Shown piece by piece: positions 26,550 to 35,722 of a DNA stretch of 64,000 nucleotides. The stretch is taken from positions 62,001 through 126,000 of the forward strand of contig CALWKW010000001.1 in the NCBI GenBank assembly GCA_944381365.1. Reading direction: 5' to 3'. A program made the position numbers and the translations under genes. Source of the DNA: an uncultured Christensenellaceae bacterium. Its GTDB lineage: Bacteria; Bacillota; Clostridia; Christensenellales; UBA3700. Positions within the stretch are counted from its first letter, which is position 1. Every line of letters begins with the position of its first letter. A model generated the notes under the pieces. It saw only the letters and a list, made by a program, of their open reading frames with translations. It was not told the DNA's origin and did no database searches.

Positions 26550-27858
26550 GATTATTACATACGGCTGTCAAATGAATATTCACGAATCCGAGAAGATTGC
26601 AGGTATTCTCGAAGATATGGGTTATGGTGAATGCAATGACGAAAATCAAGCCGACATTATTGTTTTCAATACCTGTTGTATAAGAGATAATGCCGAAAAG
26701 CGTGCTTTGGGCAATATCGGTGCTGTAAAGCATATCAAAAAGTCAAATCCTGATTTGATTGTAGCGGTTGTGGGTTGTATGACCCAGCAAGAAGGTGCAG
26801 GTCTGACTTTAAGACAAAAATATCCCTATGTGGATATAGTTTTGGGCACCAACAATCTTTTTGAACTTGAGAATTGTATTCTCAATTTGAGAAATCACAA
26901 GAAAAAGAGTGTAATTATCGATACAGACGAAAAACCTCAGATAAGAGAAGACGAAAAGTTTTATCGTACAAGCGGCACAAATGCTTGGCTCAACATAATG
27001 TATGGTTGCAACAACTTTTGCACTTATTGCATCGTGCCTTATGTAAGGGGCAGAGAGAGAAGCCGCAAGATGGTCAATGTTTTGGATGAATTCAAAAGAT
27101 TGCTCGATGAGGGATACAAAGAGATTACTTTGCTTGGTCAAAATGTCAATTCATACGGTCATGATTTGGATGACGGTAGCAATTTTGCAAAGCTTTTGGA
27201 AGAAATTTCCAAAATTCAAGGCAAGCATCGTGTAAGATTTATGACTTCACATCCGAAAGATCTCAATAGAGATGTAATCGATATAATCGCAAACTCGCCT
27301 AACATCTGCAACAATATCCATTTGCCTATTCAGTCAGGTTCAAACAAGATTTTAAAACTTATGAACAGACATTATACACGAGAATATTATCTCGATACTA
27401 TCGATGCCATAAAATCCAAAATTCCCGATTGCGGTATTACGACAGATCTTATGGTAGGATTTCCCTATGAAGAAGAAGAGGATTTTCAGGATACTTTGGA
27501 TATCGTAAGAAGAGTAAAATATTCAAGTGCGTTTACTTTTGTATATTCTATAAGAAGAGGTACCAAGGCTGCGACTATGCCTCAGGTCCCTCCCGAAGTC
27601 TCCAAAGACAGAATTACACGACTTATAGCAGAGCAAAACAAAATCACAAAACTTTTGTCAAAAGAATATGAGGGAAATGTCTATGAAGTTCTTTGTGAAG
27701 ACAAAGCTCCCAAAAAAGAAGGTTTTGTATGCGGTCGTACAGACAGCGGAAGACTTGTCACCTTTAAGGGCGAAGAAAGTCTTATCGGACAATTTGTCAA
27801 TGTAAAAATAAATAAATCGCAATCGGCATCGCTTTTCGGCGATATCGTGGAGGAATGA
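26536..27858 (+). CDS. miaB: tRNA-2-methylthio-N6-isopentenyladenosine synthase MiaB
   Basis: A 440-residue radical-SAM methylthiotransferase that converts i6A37 to ms2i6A37 in tRNA. The UPF0004 domain holds three Cys for the auxiliary cluster (ITYGCQMN, FNTCC, VVGCM); the radical-SAM triad is CNNFCTYCIVPYVRGRERSR near 157-176; a C-terminal TRAM domain follows. The frame extends upstream, but MQKYKIITYGCQMN is the family N-terminus and the promoter places +1 at that ATG. It leads the miaB-mutS-mutL-miaA operon; MiaA, four genes on, makes its substrate. Confidence 0.96.
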   Translation: MQKYKIITYGCQMNIHESEKIAGILEDMGYGECNDENQADIIVFNTCCIRDNAEKRALGNIGAVKHIKKSNPDLIVAVVGCMTQQEGAGLTLRQKYPYVDIVLGTNNLFELENCILNLRNHKKKSVIIDTDEKPQIREDEKFYRTSGTNAWLNIMYGCNNFCTYCIVPYVRGRERSRKMVNVLDEFKRLLDEGYKEITLLGQNVNSYGHDLDDGSNFAKLLEEISKIQGKHRVRFMTSHPKDLNRDVIDIIANSPNICNNIHLPIQSGSNKILKLMNRHYTREYYLDTIDAIKSKIPDCGITTDLMVGFPYEEEEDFQDTLDIVRRVKYSSAFTFVYSIRRGTKAATMPQVPPEVSKDRITRLIAEQNKITKLLSKEYEGNVYEVLCEDKAPKKEGFVCGRTDSGRLVTFKGEESLIGQFVNVKINKSQSASLFGDIVEE

Positions 27859-27861
27859 GTT

Positions 27862-30447
27862 ATGGCACTTTCACCAATGATGAAATTCTATCTAACACTC
27901 AAAGAAAAATACAATGATTCTTTGCTTTTTTTCAGATTGGGTGATTTTTATGAGATGTTTTTCGATGATGCAAAAATAGCCAGCAAAGAACTTGACCTTA
28001 CATTGACGGGAAGAGATTGCGGTCTTGAAGAGAGAGCTCCCATGTGCGGAGTGCCTTTTCATGCGGCTGACGGCTATATAGCAAAACTTGTGCAAAAAGG
28101 CTATAAGGTAGCTATATGCGAGCAGCTTACTGCTCCCGAGCAGGGAAAACTCGTGGAAAGAGATGTAATAAGAGTAGTCACTCCGGGTACCGTCATCGAA
28201 GATAATATTCTCGATGACAAAAAAAATAATTATCTCGCTTGTGTATTTGCAAACGAAAAATGTTATGCACTGTCATGGATAGATGTCTCAACAGGCGAAT
28301 TCAATACATTTCAATCCGAATATAAAGAATTTTCTTCAATAGAAGATATACTTTCCACTTTTGCTCCCAGCGAAATAATAGCAAACGAATTTGCTTATAA
28401 TCAATCAAAAGATTTATCCTCAGTCAGAGTAGGCAGATTGCCGAAATTTCAGAAATACTTTGATTGGGCTTTTGATTATGATACGGCATACAATGCTTTG
28501 TTAAAACAATTCAATATCTCTACTTTATCAAAATTTGAATTTGATGACAAAAAATTTGCCGTGAGTGCGGCAGGTGCTTTGATAAATTATGTCAACGATA
28601 CTCAAAAAAGGTCCTTGGCTCATATTTCATCGATAAGATATGTTCAGAACAACAAATATCTTATCATGGACAATAATTGCCGCAGGAATCTCGAAATTTG
28701 CGAAAACACTAGAGATTCTTCAAAAAAAGCTACGCTTTTGTGGGTACTTGACAAGACAAAAACAAATATGGGTGCAAGAAATCTTAGAAGGTGGCTGGAG
28801 CAGCCTTTGAGAGATTCAAAAGCTATCAATGACAGATTGGACAGTGTGGAAGAACTTGTGCAAAATACACGAATGAGAACTAATTTGGGCGAGTTTTTGT
28901 CAGATATAAGAGATATCGAAAGACTTACTTCAAAAGTGGCTTACGGCACTCCCACTCCTAAAGATTTGTTGGCTTTGGGATTGTCTTTGCAATCGCTTCC
29001 CAAAATCAAACAAATTCTTACGAATGCACAGACTTTGATGTTGGTAAATATCCAAAAAGATATATATTTGCTTGAAGATGTAGCAAAAAAACTTGTCGAT
29101 GCAATTTCTGAAAATGCTCCCGCTCTTATGAAAGACGGAGGATTCATAAAAGAAGGATATAATCATGAACTTGATGAATTGAGACATGCAGGTTCATTAG
29201 GAAAACAATGGCTTGCAAATCTCGAAACACAGGAAAAAGAGTCCACAGGAATTAAAAATCTTAAAGTAGGATACAACAAAGTTTTTGGTTATTACATAGA
29301 AGTAAGCAAGACAAATGTAGACAAAGTGCCGTATCGCTATCAAAGAAAGCAGACTTTGACGACAGGAGAACGATATATCACTCAAGAGCTCAAAGAAATA
29401 GAGGAAAAACTTCTCGGAGCAAAAGAAAATGCTTTGGAGATAGAAAATAAAATTTTTGAAGAACTCAAACTTGAGCTTTTGCAGGTAATACCCGAGCTTC
29501 AGTCTACATCGAGAGCAATAGCTTATTGCGACAGCTTGTTGTCTTTGGCGGTAGTGGCTATCGCTAATAACTATGTCAAACCCGTAATAAACGATACGAT
29601 AGAAGGCATTACTATAAAATCAGGAAGACACCCCGTAGTGGAAAGTCTTCTTAAAAGCAATGAATTTGTACCGAATGATACAGAACTCGATTGTTGTCAA
29701 AATCGTACGATGATAATTACAGGTCCGAATATGAGCGGTAAAAGTACTTATATGAGACAGGTTGCTTTGATTACACTTATGGCTCATATAGGCAGCTTTG
29801 TTCCCGCAAAAAGTGCTAATATCGCAATCACTGACAGAATATTTACGAGAATCGGTGCGAGCGATGACCTTGCTTACGGTCAAAGTACTTTTATGGTGGA
29901 AATGGTTGAAGTTGCTACTATTCTTCAGAACGCAACATTCAGAAGTCTTCTTATTCTTGACGAGATAGGAAGAGGTACTTCTACTTTTGACGGCATGTCA
30001 ATAGCAAGAGCAGTGCTTGAAGATGTCAACAATCGCATAAGGTGCAAAACTTTGTTTTCTACGCATTATCATGAGCTTACGGAAATGGAAGATACGCTTG
30101 ACGGCGTAAAGAATTTTAAAATACTTGCAAGCGAAATGGAAAAAGGCGTGGTATTTCTTCACAAAATAGCACGAGGCGGAACAAACAAAAGCTTTGGTAT
30201 AGAAGTAGCAAAATATGCAGGCATACCTCAGAATGTCATCAAAAGAGCCAAGGAAATAAGCAAACTTTTGGAGAGCAATCCTCTCACTATGCAGAAAAAA
30301 ACTGAAATCGATGACAACAATCTGTTTGAAATGAGCAAGGATGCCGAATTAAAAGATATTATTTCAAAAATCGATATCGAAAACATTACTCCTATGCAAG
30401 CGATAGGCAAGCTTGCAGAGCTTATAGAAGTCGCAAAGAGGAATTAA
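27862..30447 (+). CDS. mutS: DNA mismatch repair protein MutS
   Basis: An 861-residue mismatch-recognition ATPase. The N-terminal mismatch-binding domain has the RLGDFYEMFFDDA motif (Phe-x-Glu intercalating pair, FYE). Walker A GPNMSGKST starts at residue 621 and the Walker B/D-loop DEIGRGTSTFDG lies near 697; the helix-turn-helix end region has GIEVAKYAGIP. The start follows GGAGG three bases after miaB. Length is standard. It forms an operon with mutL and miaA, the usual Clostridia layout. Confidence 0.97.
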   Translation: MALSPMMKFYLTLKEKYNDSLLFFRLGDFYEMFFDDAKIASKELDLTLTGRDCGLEERAPMCGVPFHAADGYIAKLVQKGYKVAICEQLTAPEQGKLVERDVIRVVTPGTVIEDNILDDKKNNYLACVFANEKCYALSWIDVSTGEFNTFQSEYKEFSSIEDILSTFAPSEIIANEFAYNQSKDLSSVRVGRLPKFQKYFDWAFDYDTAYNALLKQFNISTLSKFEFDDKKFAVSAAGALINYVNDTQKRSLAHISSIRYVQNNKYLIMDNNCRRNLEICENTRDSSKKATLLWVLDKTKTNMGARNLRRWLEQPLRDSKAINDRLDSVEELVQNTRMRTNLGEFLSDIRDIERLTSKVAYGTPTPKDLLALGLSLQSLPKIKQILTNAQTLMLVNIQKDIYLLEDVAKKLVDAISENAPALMKDGGFIKEGYNHELDELRHAGSLGKQWLANLETQEKESTGIKNLKVGYNKVFGYYIEVSKTNVDKVPYRYQRKQTLTTGERYITQELKEIEEKLLGAKENALEIENKIFEELKLELLQVIPELQSTSRAIAYCDSLLSLAVVAIANNYVKPVINDTIEGITIKSGRHPVVESLLKSNEFVPNDTELDCCQNRTMIITGPNMSGKSTYMRQVALITLMAHIGSFVPAKSANIAITDRIFTRIGASDDLAYGQSTFMVEMVEVATILQNATFRSLLILDEIGRGTSTFDGMSIARAVLEDVNNRIRCKTLFSTHYHELTEMEDTLDGVKNFKILASEMEKGVVFLHKIARGGTNKSFGIEVAKYAGIPQNVIKRAKEISKLLESNPLTMQKKTEIDDNNLFEMSKDAELKDIISKIDIENITPMQAIGKLAELIEVAKRN

Positions 30448-30448
30448 T

Positions 30449-32440
30449 ATGGCAAAAATTAATGTTTTAGACCCGAGTATATTCAATCTTATCTCAGCAG
30501 GAGAGGTGGTGGAAAGACCTAGTTCTGTGGTAAAAGAGCTTGTCGAGAACAGCATCGATGCAGGAGCTAGCAATATATCAGTCGAGATAAAAGACGGCGG
30601 TATTTCTTCAATAATCATTACCGATGACGGATGCGGTATAGACAAAGAAAATATGAGATTGGCATTTTTGCCGCATGCTACATCAAAATTATCCAAAGCC
30701 GAGGATTTGGACAACATTGCCACATTGGGTTTTAGAGGCGAAGCTTTAGCATCTGTATCGGCGGTCGCTCAGGTCACGATGACTTCAAAAACACTTCAGG
30801 ACGATATAGGCAACTATATCGTATTGCATGCAGGCAAAGTCGTGGAAGAGGGTAAAAGAGCAATAACTCAAAGTACTTCCATTATGGTAGACAATTTGTT
30901 TTATAATACACCTGTCAGAAAAAAGTTTTTGAAAAAGCCAAAACAAGAAGAAGCGAATGTCACTGCTGTCATGACTCAGCTTGCTTTGGCAAATCCAGAT
31001 ATAAAGTTCAGATATGTGGTGGACAATAAGACTGTTTTTCAGACAAACGGCGGATTGGAGGAAGCCATTTATTCTGTCTACTCGAGCGATATCGCAAATG
31101 AGCTCATACCATTTGATTATCAATATGATAATTACAGAGTCTATGGATATACGGGCAATTATTCTTTGTCAAAACACAACAGAAATTATCAGACTATTAT
31201 AATAAACGGTAGAATTATCACAAATACTACGATTTCTACGGCTGTCGCTCAAGCTTATGGCAACAGACTCATGACTCGTACTTTTCCTGTATTTGTACTG
31301 AATATCATCATGCCTTTTGACGAAGTGGATGTAAATGTACATCCTACAAAAACCGATGTAAGATTTGAAGACAATCACAAGATTTTTTCATGTGTATATA
31401 AAGCCATATCATCGGCACTTTCAGAGCATGAGCACAATCTTTTGTTTGGAAAACAAAATGCTTCAGATACAGCCAAGATAACAGATGAAACAAGCAAGGA
31501 TATTAAGACCGATTCTTTGCCTTCCAAAAAGAAAATTATCGAAAACGATAATATTTTAAAAGATAGTGCAATAGATAAAAAAGAAAATAAAAAAGCTGAT
31601 ATATCAGATATAATCTACGAAAACAATACAAAACAAGAAAACTATGACGCTTTGATTGAAAAACAGAAAAAAGTCATAGAAGAATTGAAGTATTTTAAAG
31701 ACTTGCCAAAAAATAATTTTACGACAGTAAAAGAAAGCGGTCAGTATGTATCGAACAATATCGTAAAAAACACTCAAAATTCTGACAAAAAATATGATTT
31801 TTCTTCTCCCAAAAAAGAAGATAATATTCAATCCAATCTTTTGGATATGATAGATGAGCAATTAGAGAATCAATACACCGTAGTCGGACAAATATTCGAT
31901 ACCTATCTTATTATCGAAAGCGAAGGAAAAGTATATTTTATCGACCAACACGCATGTCACGAGAGATTTATTTATGACGGACTTTTAGAGCAGGTAAATG
32001 CAAAATCCGTAGATACTCAATATATGTTGGTGCCTTTTGTCGTGGATTGCAACAATTCTCAATACGAATTTATGCTTGCGATGCAAGAAAATTTCAAAGA
32101 GTTGGGATTTGACATGGAAGAGTTTGGCGGTATGAGCTTTAAAATAAACAGTGTGCCTTATATCTTGAGAGATATAAACTTAGCTGTATTTTTCAACAAT
32201 TTGTTTGCCGAAAAACAATCTGTACAAGCTCTAAAAAACAGCGACCTTATCAAAGATAAGCTTGCTCAGAAGGCTTGTAAATCGGCAATAAAAGCAGGAG
32301 AAAAGCTTGATGAAAAACAAATCAGAAAGCTTTTGGATAGTATGAAAGACGGAATTCCTTTGCAATGTCCTCACGGAAGGCCAGCCGTACTTGCTTATAG
32401 CAGGAAGGATTTTGACAAATTGTTTAAGAGGATAGTATGA
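30449..32440 (+). CDS. mutL: DNA mismatch repair endonuclease MutL
   Basis: A 663-residue GHKL ATPase with endonuclease C-terminus. N-terminal motifs: ELVENSIDAGA, DDGCGI and TLGFRGEAL. A disordered, Lys/Asn/Glu-rich linker runs about 335-465. The C-terminal endonuclease metal motif begins DQHACHERF at residue 499, and CPHGRPAV lies near the end. The last acidic position of DQHA(x)2E(x)4E is Asp here instead of Glu, a conservative change. The start lies one base after the mutS stop, with AGAGG. Confidence 0.96.
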   Translation: MAKINVLDPSIFNLISAGEVVERPSSVVKELVENSIDAGASNISVEIKDGGISSIIITDDGCGIDKENMRLAFLPHATSKLSKAEDLDNIATLGFRGEALASVSAVAQVTMTSKTLQDDIGNYIVLHAGKVVEEGKRAITQSTSIMVDNLFYNTPVRKKFLKKPKQEEANVTAVMTQLALANPDIKFRYVVDNKTVFQTNGGLEEAIYSVYSSDIANELIPFDYQYDNYRVYGYTGNYSLSKHNRNYQTIIINGRIITNTTISTAVAQAYGNRLMTRTFPVFVLNIIMPFDEVDVNVHPTKTDVRFEDNHKIFSCVYKAISSALSEHEHNLLFGKQNASDTAKITDETSKDIKTDSLPSKKKIIENDNILKDSAIDKKENKKADISDIIYENNTKQENYDALIEKQKKVIEELKYFKDLPKNNFTTVKESGQYVSNNIVKNTQNSDKKYDFSSPKKEDNIQSNLLDMIDEQLENQYTVVGQIFDTYLIIESEGKVYFIDQHACHERFIYDGLLEQVNAKSVDTQYMLVPFVVDCNNSQYEFMLAMQENFKELGFDMEEFGGMSFKINSVPYILRDINLAVFFNNLFAEKQSVQALKNSDLIKDKLAQKACKSAIKAGEKLDEKQIRKLLDSMKDGIPLQCPHGRPAVLAYSRKDFDKLFKRIV

Positions 32441-33363
32441 ACAAAATCATAATTATCGGCGGTGCGACAGCCAGCGGAAAGACAGCTTTTGGTGTAGAAA
32501 CAGCAAAGATGCTTGATACTTCCGTAATCTCCTGCGACAGCATGCAAATCTATAAGTATATGAATATAGGCACCGCAAAGGTCAGTGACGAAGAAACGCA
32601 GGGTGTTTGCCATTATATGGTCGATATTGCCAATCCTCAAGATGAATTCAGCGTAGGAGAATATTCTATTCAGGCTAAAAAACATATCGATTCTATCATA
32701 GCTCAAGGCAAAATCCCTGTAATTGTCGGCGGAACGGGATTGTATATAGATTCGATTTTGTATTCTTTTAGTTTTGGCGGAGAAAAGGATGAAAAGTTAA
32801 GAAGAGAACTAGAAGATCAACTTGAAAAATTCGGCAAAGACTATATGTACGATAAATTAAAAGAAATCGATATAGAAGATGCTAAAAAAATTCATCCAAA
32901 CAACACAAAAAGAGTCATAAGAGCATTGGAGATATATTATTCAACGGGAAAAAATAAATCTCAAATGAATAATAGCGAAAAAACTCTTTTATATAAGCCT
33001 TGTATGGTAGTTCTCAATCCTGATAGAGAAAAACTGTATGAAAGAATAAATAAAAGAGTTGATATAATGTTTGAAAAAGGGCTTGAAGAGGAAGTGAAAA
33101 GCCTTTTGGACATGAATGTAGGCTTTGATAAACAAAGCATGCAAGCCATAGGATATAAAGAATTCAAAGATTATTTTGAAAAAAAGATATCAAAAGATGA
33201 GCTTATTGAGAAGATAAAGCAAAATTCCAGAAATTATGCAAAAAGACAACTGACTTGGCTCAAAAGATATGATTTTGCAAAGTGGTTTGACCCGACAACT
33301 CAGAATGATGAATGTATAGAATATATCAAAGATTTTTGCAAAGGAGCAAATAATGAAATTTAG
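32437..33363 (+). CDS. miaA: tRNA dimethylallyltransferase MiaA
   Basis: A 308-residue enzyme that adds dimethylallyl from DMAPP to A37 of tRNAs reading UNN codons. The P-loop is GGATASGKTAF near residue 8; SCDSMQIYKYMNIGTAK and VGGTGLYI are family blocks, and the C-terminal NYAKRQLTWLK region binds tRNA. It overlaps the mutL stop by 4 bases. DMAPP comes from the IspH reaction, also encoded in this window. hfq, often next to miaA, is absent. Confidence 0.96.
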   Translation: MNKIIIIGGATASGKTAFGVETAKMLDTSVISCDSMQIYKYMNIGTAKVSDEETQGVCHYMVDIANPQDEFSVGEYSIQAKKHIDSIIAQGKIPVIVGGTGLYIDSILYSFSFGGEKDEKLRRELEDQLEKFGKDYMYDKLKEIDIEDAKKIHPNNTKRVIRALEIYYSTGKNKSQMNNSEKTLLYKPCMVVLNPDREKLYERINKRVDIMFEKGLEEEVKSLLDMNVGFDKQSMQAIGYKEFKDYFEKKISKDELIEKIKQNSRNYAKRQLTWLKRYDFAKWFDPTTQNDECIEYIKDFCKGANNEI

Positions 33364-34591
33364 TGAAAACACAAAAAAACTTATAGAAGAAGCTCAGAAA
33401 AAGCTTATAAATCAATTCAAAGAGATAGACGATATCGCTACTTTCAATCAATTGAAAGTACTCAATGCTTTTCAGGACAATTCAGTAGGATTGAGACATT
33501 TTTCTCAGACCAATGGCTATGGCTATGACGATATAGGAAGAGATACGCTATGCAAAATGTTTGCACAGATATTCAAGTGTGAAAGTGCTATTGTTTCGCC
33601 GTTGATTGTGAGCGGAACTCATGCGCTCACTTTGGCATTGTACGGAGTTTTAAGGCCTGGGGATGAAATGCTTGCTATTACGGGAAGTCCTTATGATACG
33701 CTCAAAGAAGTGATTGTAGGAGAAAACAATGGCTCATTAAAAGATTTTAAAGTAAGTTATAGACAACAAGAATTAAAGAATGGCAAAATCGATATCGATT
33801 CGCTATCCAAAAATATCAATGAAAAGACCAAACTTATTTTTATAGGAAGATCAAGAGGTTATGAATGGAGAGACGCTTTGTCTGTAGACGACATAAGAGT
33901 AGCAGTTGAGAGCATCCGAAAAATCAAAAAAGATGTTTGCATAATGGTAGACAACTGCTATGGCGAATTTATGGACTATATAGAGCCTACTGAAGTCGGA
34001 GTGGATTTGATGGCAGGTTCATTGATAAAAAATCCCGGTGGCGGACTTGCTCCTACGGGAGGCTATGTTCTCGGAAAGAGCAAATATATCGATTTGGTGG
34101 CAGGAAGATTGACATCTCCTTCGATAGGAATGGAAGTAGGATCGTATGCTTACGGATACAAAGATTTTTATCAAGGACTGTTTATGGCACCCCATATAGT
34201 AGCAAACGCAGTAAAAGGCTCTATGCTTTTGGGACAGGTATTCTATGACCTAGGATTTGAAACAATGCCTTTGCCCGGTTCGAAATGCTGTGATATAATC
34301 CGTTCGATAAAATTCGATACAAAAGAGCAGCTTATAGATTTTTGCAGAGCTATTCAAGAAGCTTCTCCTATTGATAGCAATGTAGTTCCGTTCCCTTGGG
34401 ATATGCCTGGATATGAAGATCAAGTCATTATGGCAGCAGGTACCTTTGTGGCAGGTGCGTCTATCGAATTGTCGGCAGATGCTCCTATAAAAGCTCCTTA
34501 TATCGCATATATGCAAGGGGGACTCACTTATGAACATGTAAAAATTGCGTGTATGTATTGTGTAGAGAAATTGGGGCTTGCAAATAATTAA
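33353..34591 (+). CDS. Methionine gamma-lyase-family protein (aluminium-resistance type)
   Basis: A 412-residue PLP-dependent enzyme of the Met_gamma_lyase (YnbB) family usually found next to miaA/hfq in Firmicutes; its physiological reaction is not established. The fold type I lysine region is MAGSLIKNPGGGLAPTGGYV (about residues 220-240) and SPLIVSGTHALTLAL is an N-terminal cofactor block. AAGGAG precedes the ATG, which overlaps the miaA end by 11 bases. It ends the operon at a bidirectional terminator shared with lexA. Confidence 0.9.
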   Translation: MKFSENTKKLIEEAQKKLINQFKEIDDIATFNQLKVLNAFQDNSVGLRHFSQTNGYGYDDIGRDTLCKMFAQIFKCESAIVSPLIVSGTHALTLALYGVLRPGDEMLAITGSPYDTLKEVIVGENNGSLKDFKVSYRQQELKNGKIDIDSLSKNINEKTKLIFIGRSRGYEWRDALSVDDIRVAVESIRKIKKDVCIMVDNCYGEFMDYIEPTEVGVDLMAGSLIKNPGGGLAPTGGYVLGKSKYIDLVAGRLTSPSIGMEVGSYAYGYKDFYQGLFMAPHIVANAVKGSMLLGQVFYDLGFETMPLPGSKCCDIIRSIKFDTKEQLIDFCRAIQEASPIDSNVVPFPWDMPGYEDQVIMAAGTFVAGASIELSADAPIKAPYIAYMQGGLTYEHVKIACMYCVEKLGLANN

Positions 34592-34620
34592 TGAGTATCA
34601 AAAAATGATTGTGAAGTATA

Positions 34621-34649
34621 AAAAAATGAGGGGATACCTCATTTTTTTT
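34621..34649. terminator. Bidirectional terminator between the miaB operon and lexA
   Basis: AATGAGG/CCTCATT stem with GGATA loop, flanked by A6 and T8, so it can stop transcription from both sides; the lexA stop lies 7 bases further. Confidence 0.88.
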
Positions 34650-34655
34650 GTTGTG

Positions 34656-35333
34656 TTAGAATATTTTGTTTCTCATAAGACCTGTCGCAATACCCAATAT
34701 CTTAAAATCTCTGTCGCTTGAGACGATTATATCGCTCATTTGGTCATTTTCGGGATGTAGTCTTATGTAAGAACCGCAGTGATAATATCTTTTTAGGGTC
34801 ACTTCATTATTATCTATTTGAGCTACGATTATATCTCCGTCTCTGGCAATTTCTTGTTGACGAACCAAAACCATATCTCCGTTGTATATTCCGATATTTT
34901 TCATACTTTCGCCTTTTACATTGAGCAAAAACATTCTTCCTTTGCAATTAAAATAATCGCTGGGGATAGCATAACTTGAATCATTTTCTACATCAGCATA
35001 AAGGGGAGCACCGGCAGCGACATTTCCGAGCATAGGAATTGTAATTGTATTATGGAAAACATCCTTCGGCAATTTTAATTCAGAGGGGAGAGAATCGCTC
35101 TCTTTATTGACTACTTCAATAGCACGATTTTTATTTCCGCCTTTTTTGATTGCTCCTTGTTCTTCTAATTTATCAAGATAATATTTTGCAGATGCAGTAG
35201 ATTTGAATCCCACTTGGCTGCAAATTTCTCTTACGGTAGGGGGATATCCGTTTGTTTCTACGAATTTTTTGATAAATTCGAGAGTTTTTGTGCATTTTTC
35301 AGCAGTTTTTTCTATAGTTTTTGTTGTTGCCAT
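34656..35333 (-). CDS. lexA: LexA SOS repressor
   Basis: A 225-residue repressor and self-cleaving protease. The N-terminal winged helix (about 10-75; YPPTVREICSQVGFKSTASAKYYL) binds SOS boxes. The C-terminal S24 domain has the Ala107-Gly108 cleavage site in NVAAGAP, catalytic S143 in VKGESMKN and K181 in NEVTLKRYY. GAGGT (35345-35341) sets the start. Its promoter contains a near-consensus LexA site, indicating autoregulation. Reading direction is the same as the recombinase upstream. Confidence 0.96.
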   Translation of the reverse strand: MATTKTIEKTAEKCTKTLEFIKKFVETNGYPPTVREICSQVGFKSTASAKYYLDKLEEQGAIKKGGNKNRAIEVVNKESDSLPSELKLPKDVFHNTITIPMLGNVAAGAPLYADVENDSSYAIPSDYFNCKGRMFLLNVKGESMKNIGIYNGDMVLVRQQEIARDGDIIVAQIDNNEVTLKRYYHCGSYIRLHPENDQMSDIIVSSDRDFKILGIATGLMRNKIF

Positions 35334-35363
35334 ATATTTACCTCAAAGCTTTATTGCAAATAA

Positions 35364-35392
35364 ATTTTAGCACAAATGTTCACATATTGCAA
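35364..35392 (-). promoter_or_regulatory. lexA promoter with LexA box between -35 and -10
   Basis: On the - strand: TTGCAA (35392-35387), 17-base spacer, TAAAAT (35369-35364). The spacer holds GAAC-ATTT-GTGC (35381-35370), which matches the Gram-positive LexA box GAAC-N4-GTTC at 7 of 8 positions. A 7-bp inverted repeat ATATTGC-AA-GCAATAT (35384-35399) overlaps the -35. Confidence 0.65.
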
Positions 35393-35394
35393 GC

Positions 35395-35419
35395 AATATT
35401 CAAAAAATTTTTGAATATT
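35395..35419. repeat. Perfect 12-bp inverted repeat upstream of lexA
   Basis: AATATTCAAAAA (35395-35406) and TTTTTGAATATT (35408-35419) flank a single A. It directly abuts the -35 of lexA, at a position where activators or a second repressor might bind; it may also form a cruciform. Confidence 0.6.
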
Positions 35420-35722
35420 TGTTTATATTTTTCCATAATAAGACAAATTTTGCAAACAAATTAATCTTAAAAATTCTGTTTTTCAATATCTAATATCGAT
35501 ATAAAATTATAAACATATATTTATAAAGTTTTAAAATAATAATTGAGAAATCCTTTTAATTTGATTAAATTATAAATATAAATATACTTTTATTTTAGTA
35601 AAAAGATATAATCTATACTTATCCTTAATTTGATAAATTTTCGATAATAAATATATGTGTTTTATATTAATTTATAAAAAACTTTTGTTTATTGAGTTTA
35701 TTGATTAAATAATATAAAATAA
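35420..35722. other. AT-rich stretch between lexA promoter and recombinase, no gene seen
   Basis: About 300 bases of roughly 85-90% A+T without a frame of convincing start signals, RNA gene or clear terminator. It holds only scattered TATAAT-like hexamers. Confidence 0.6.
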
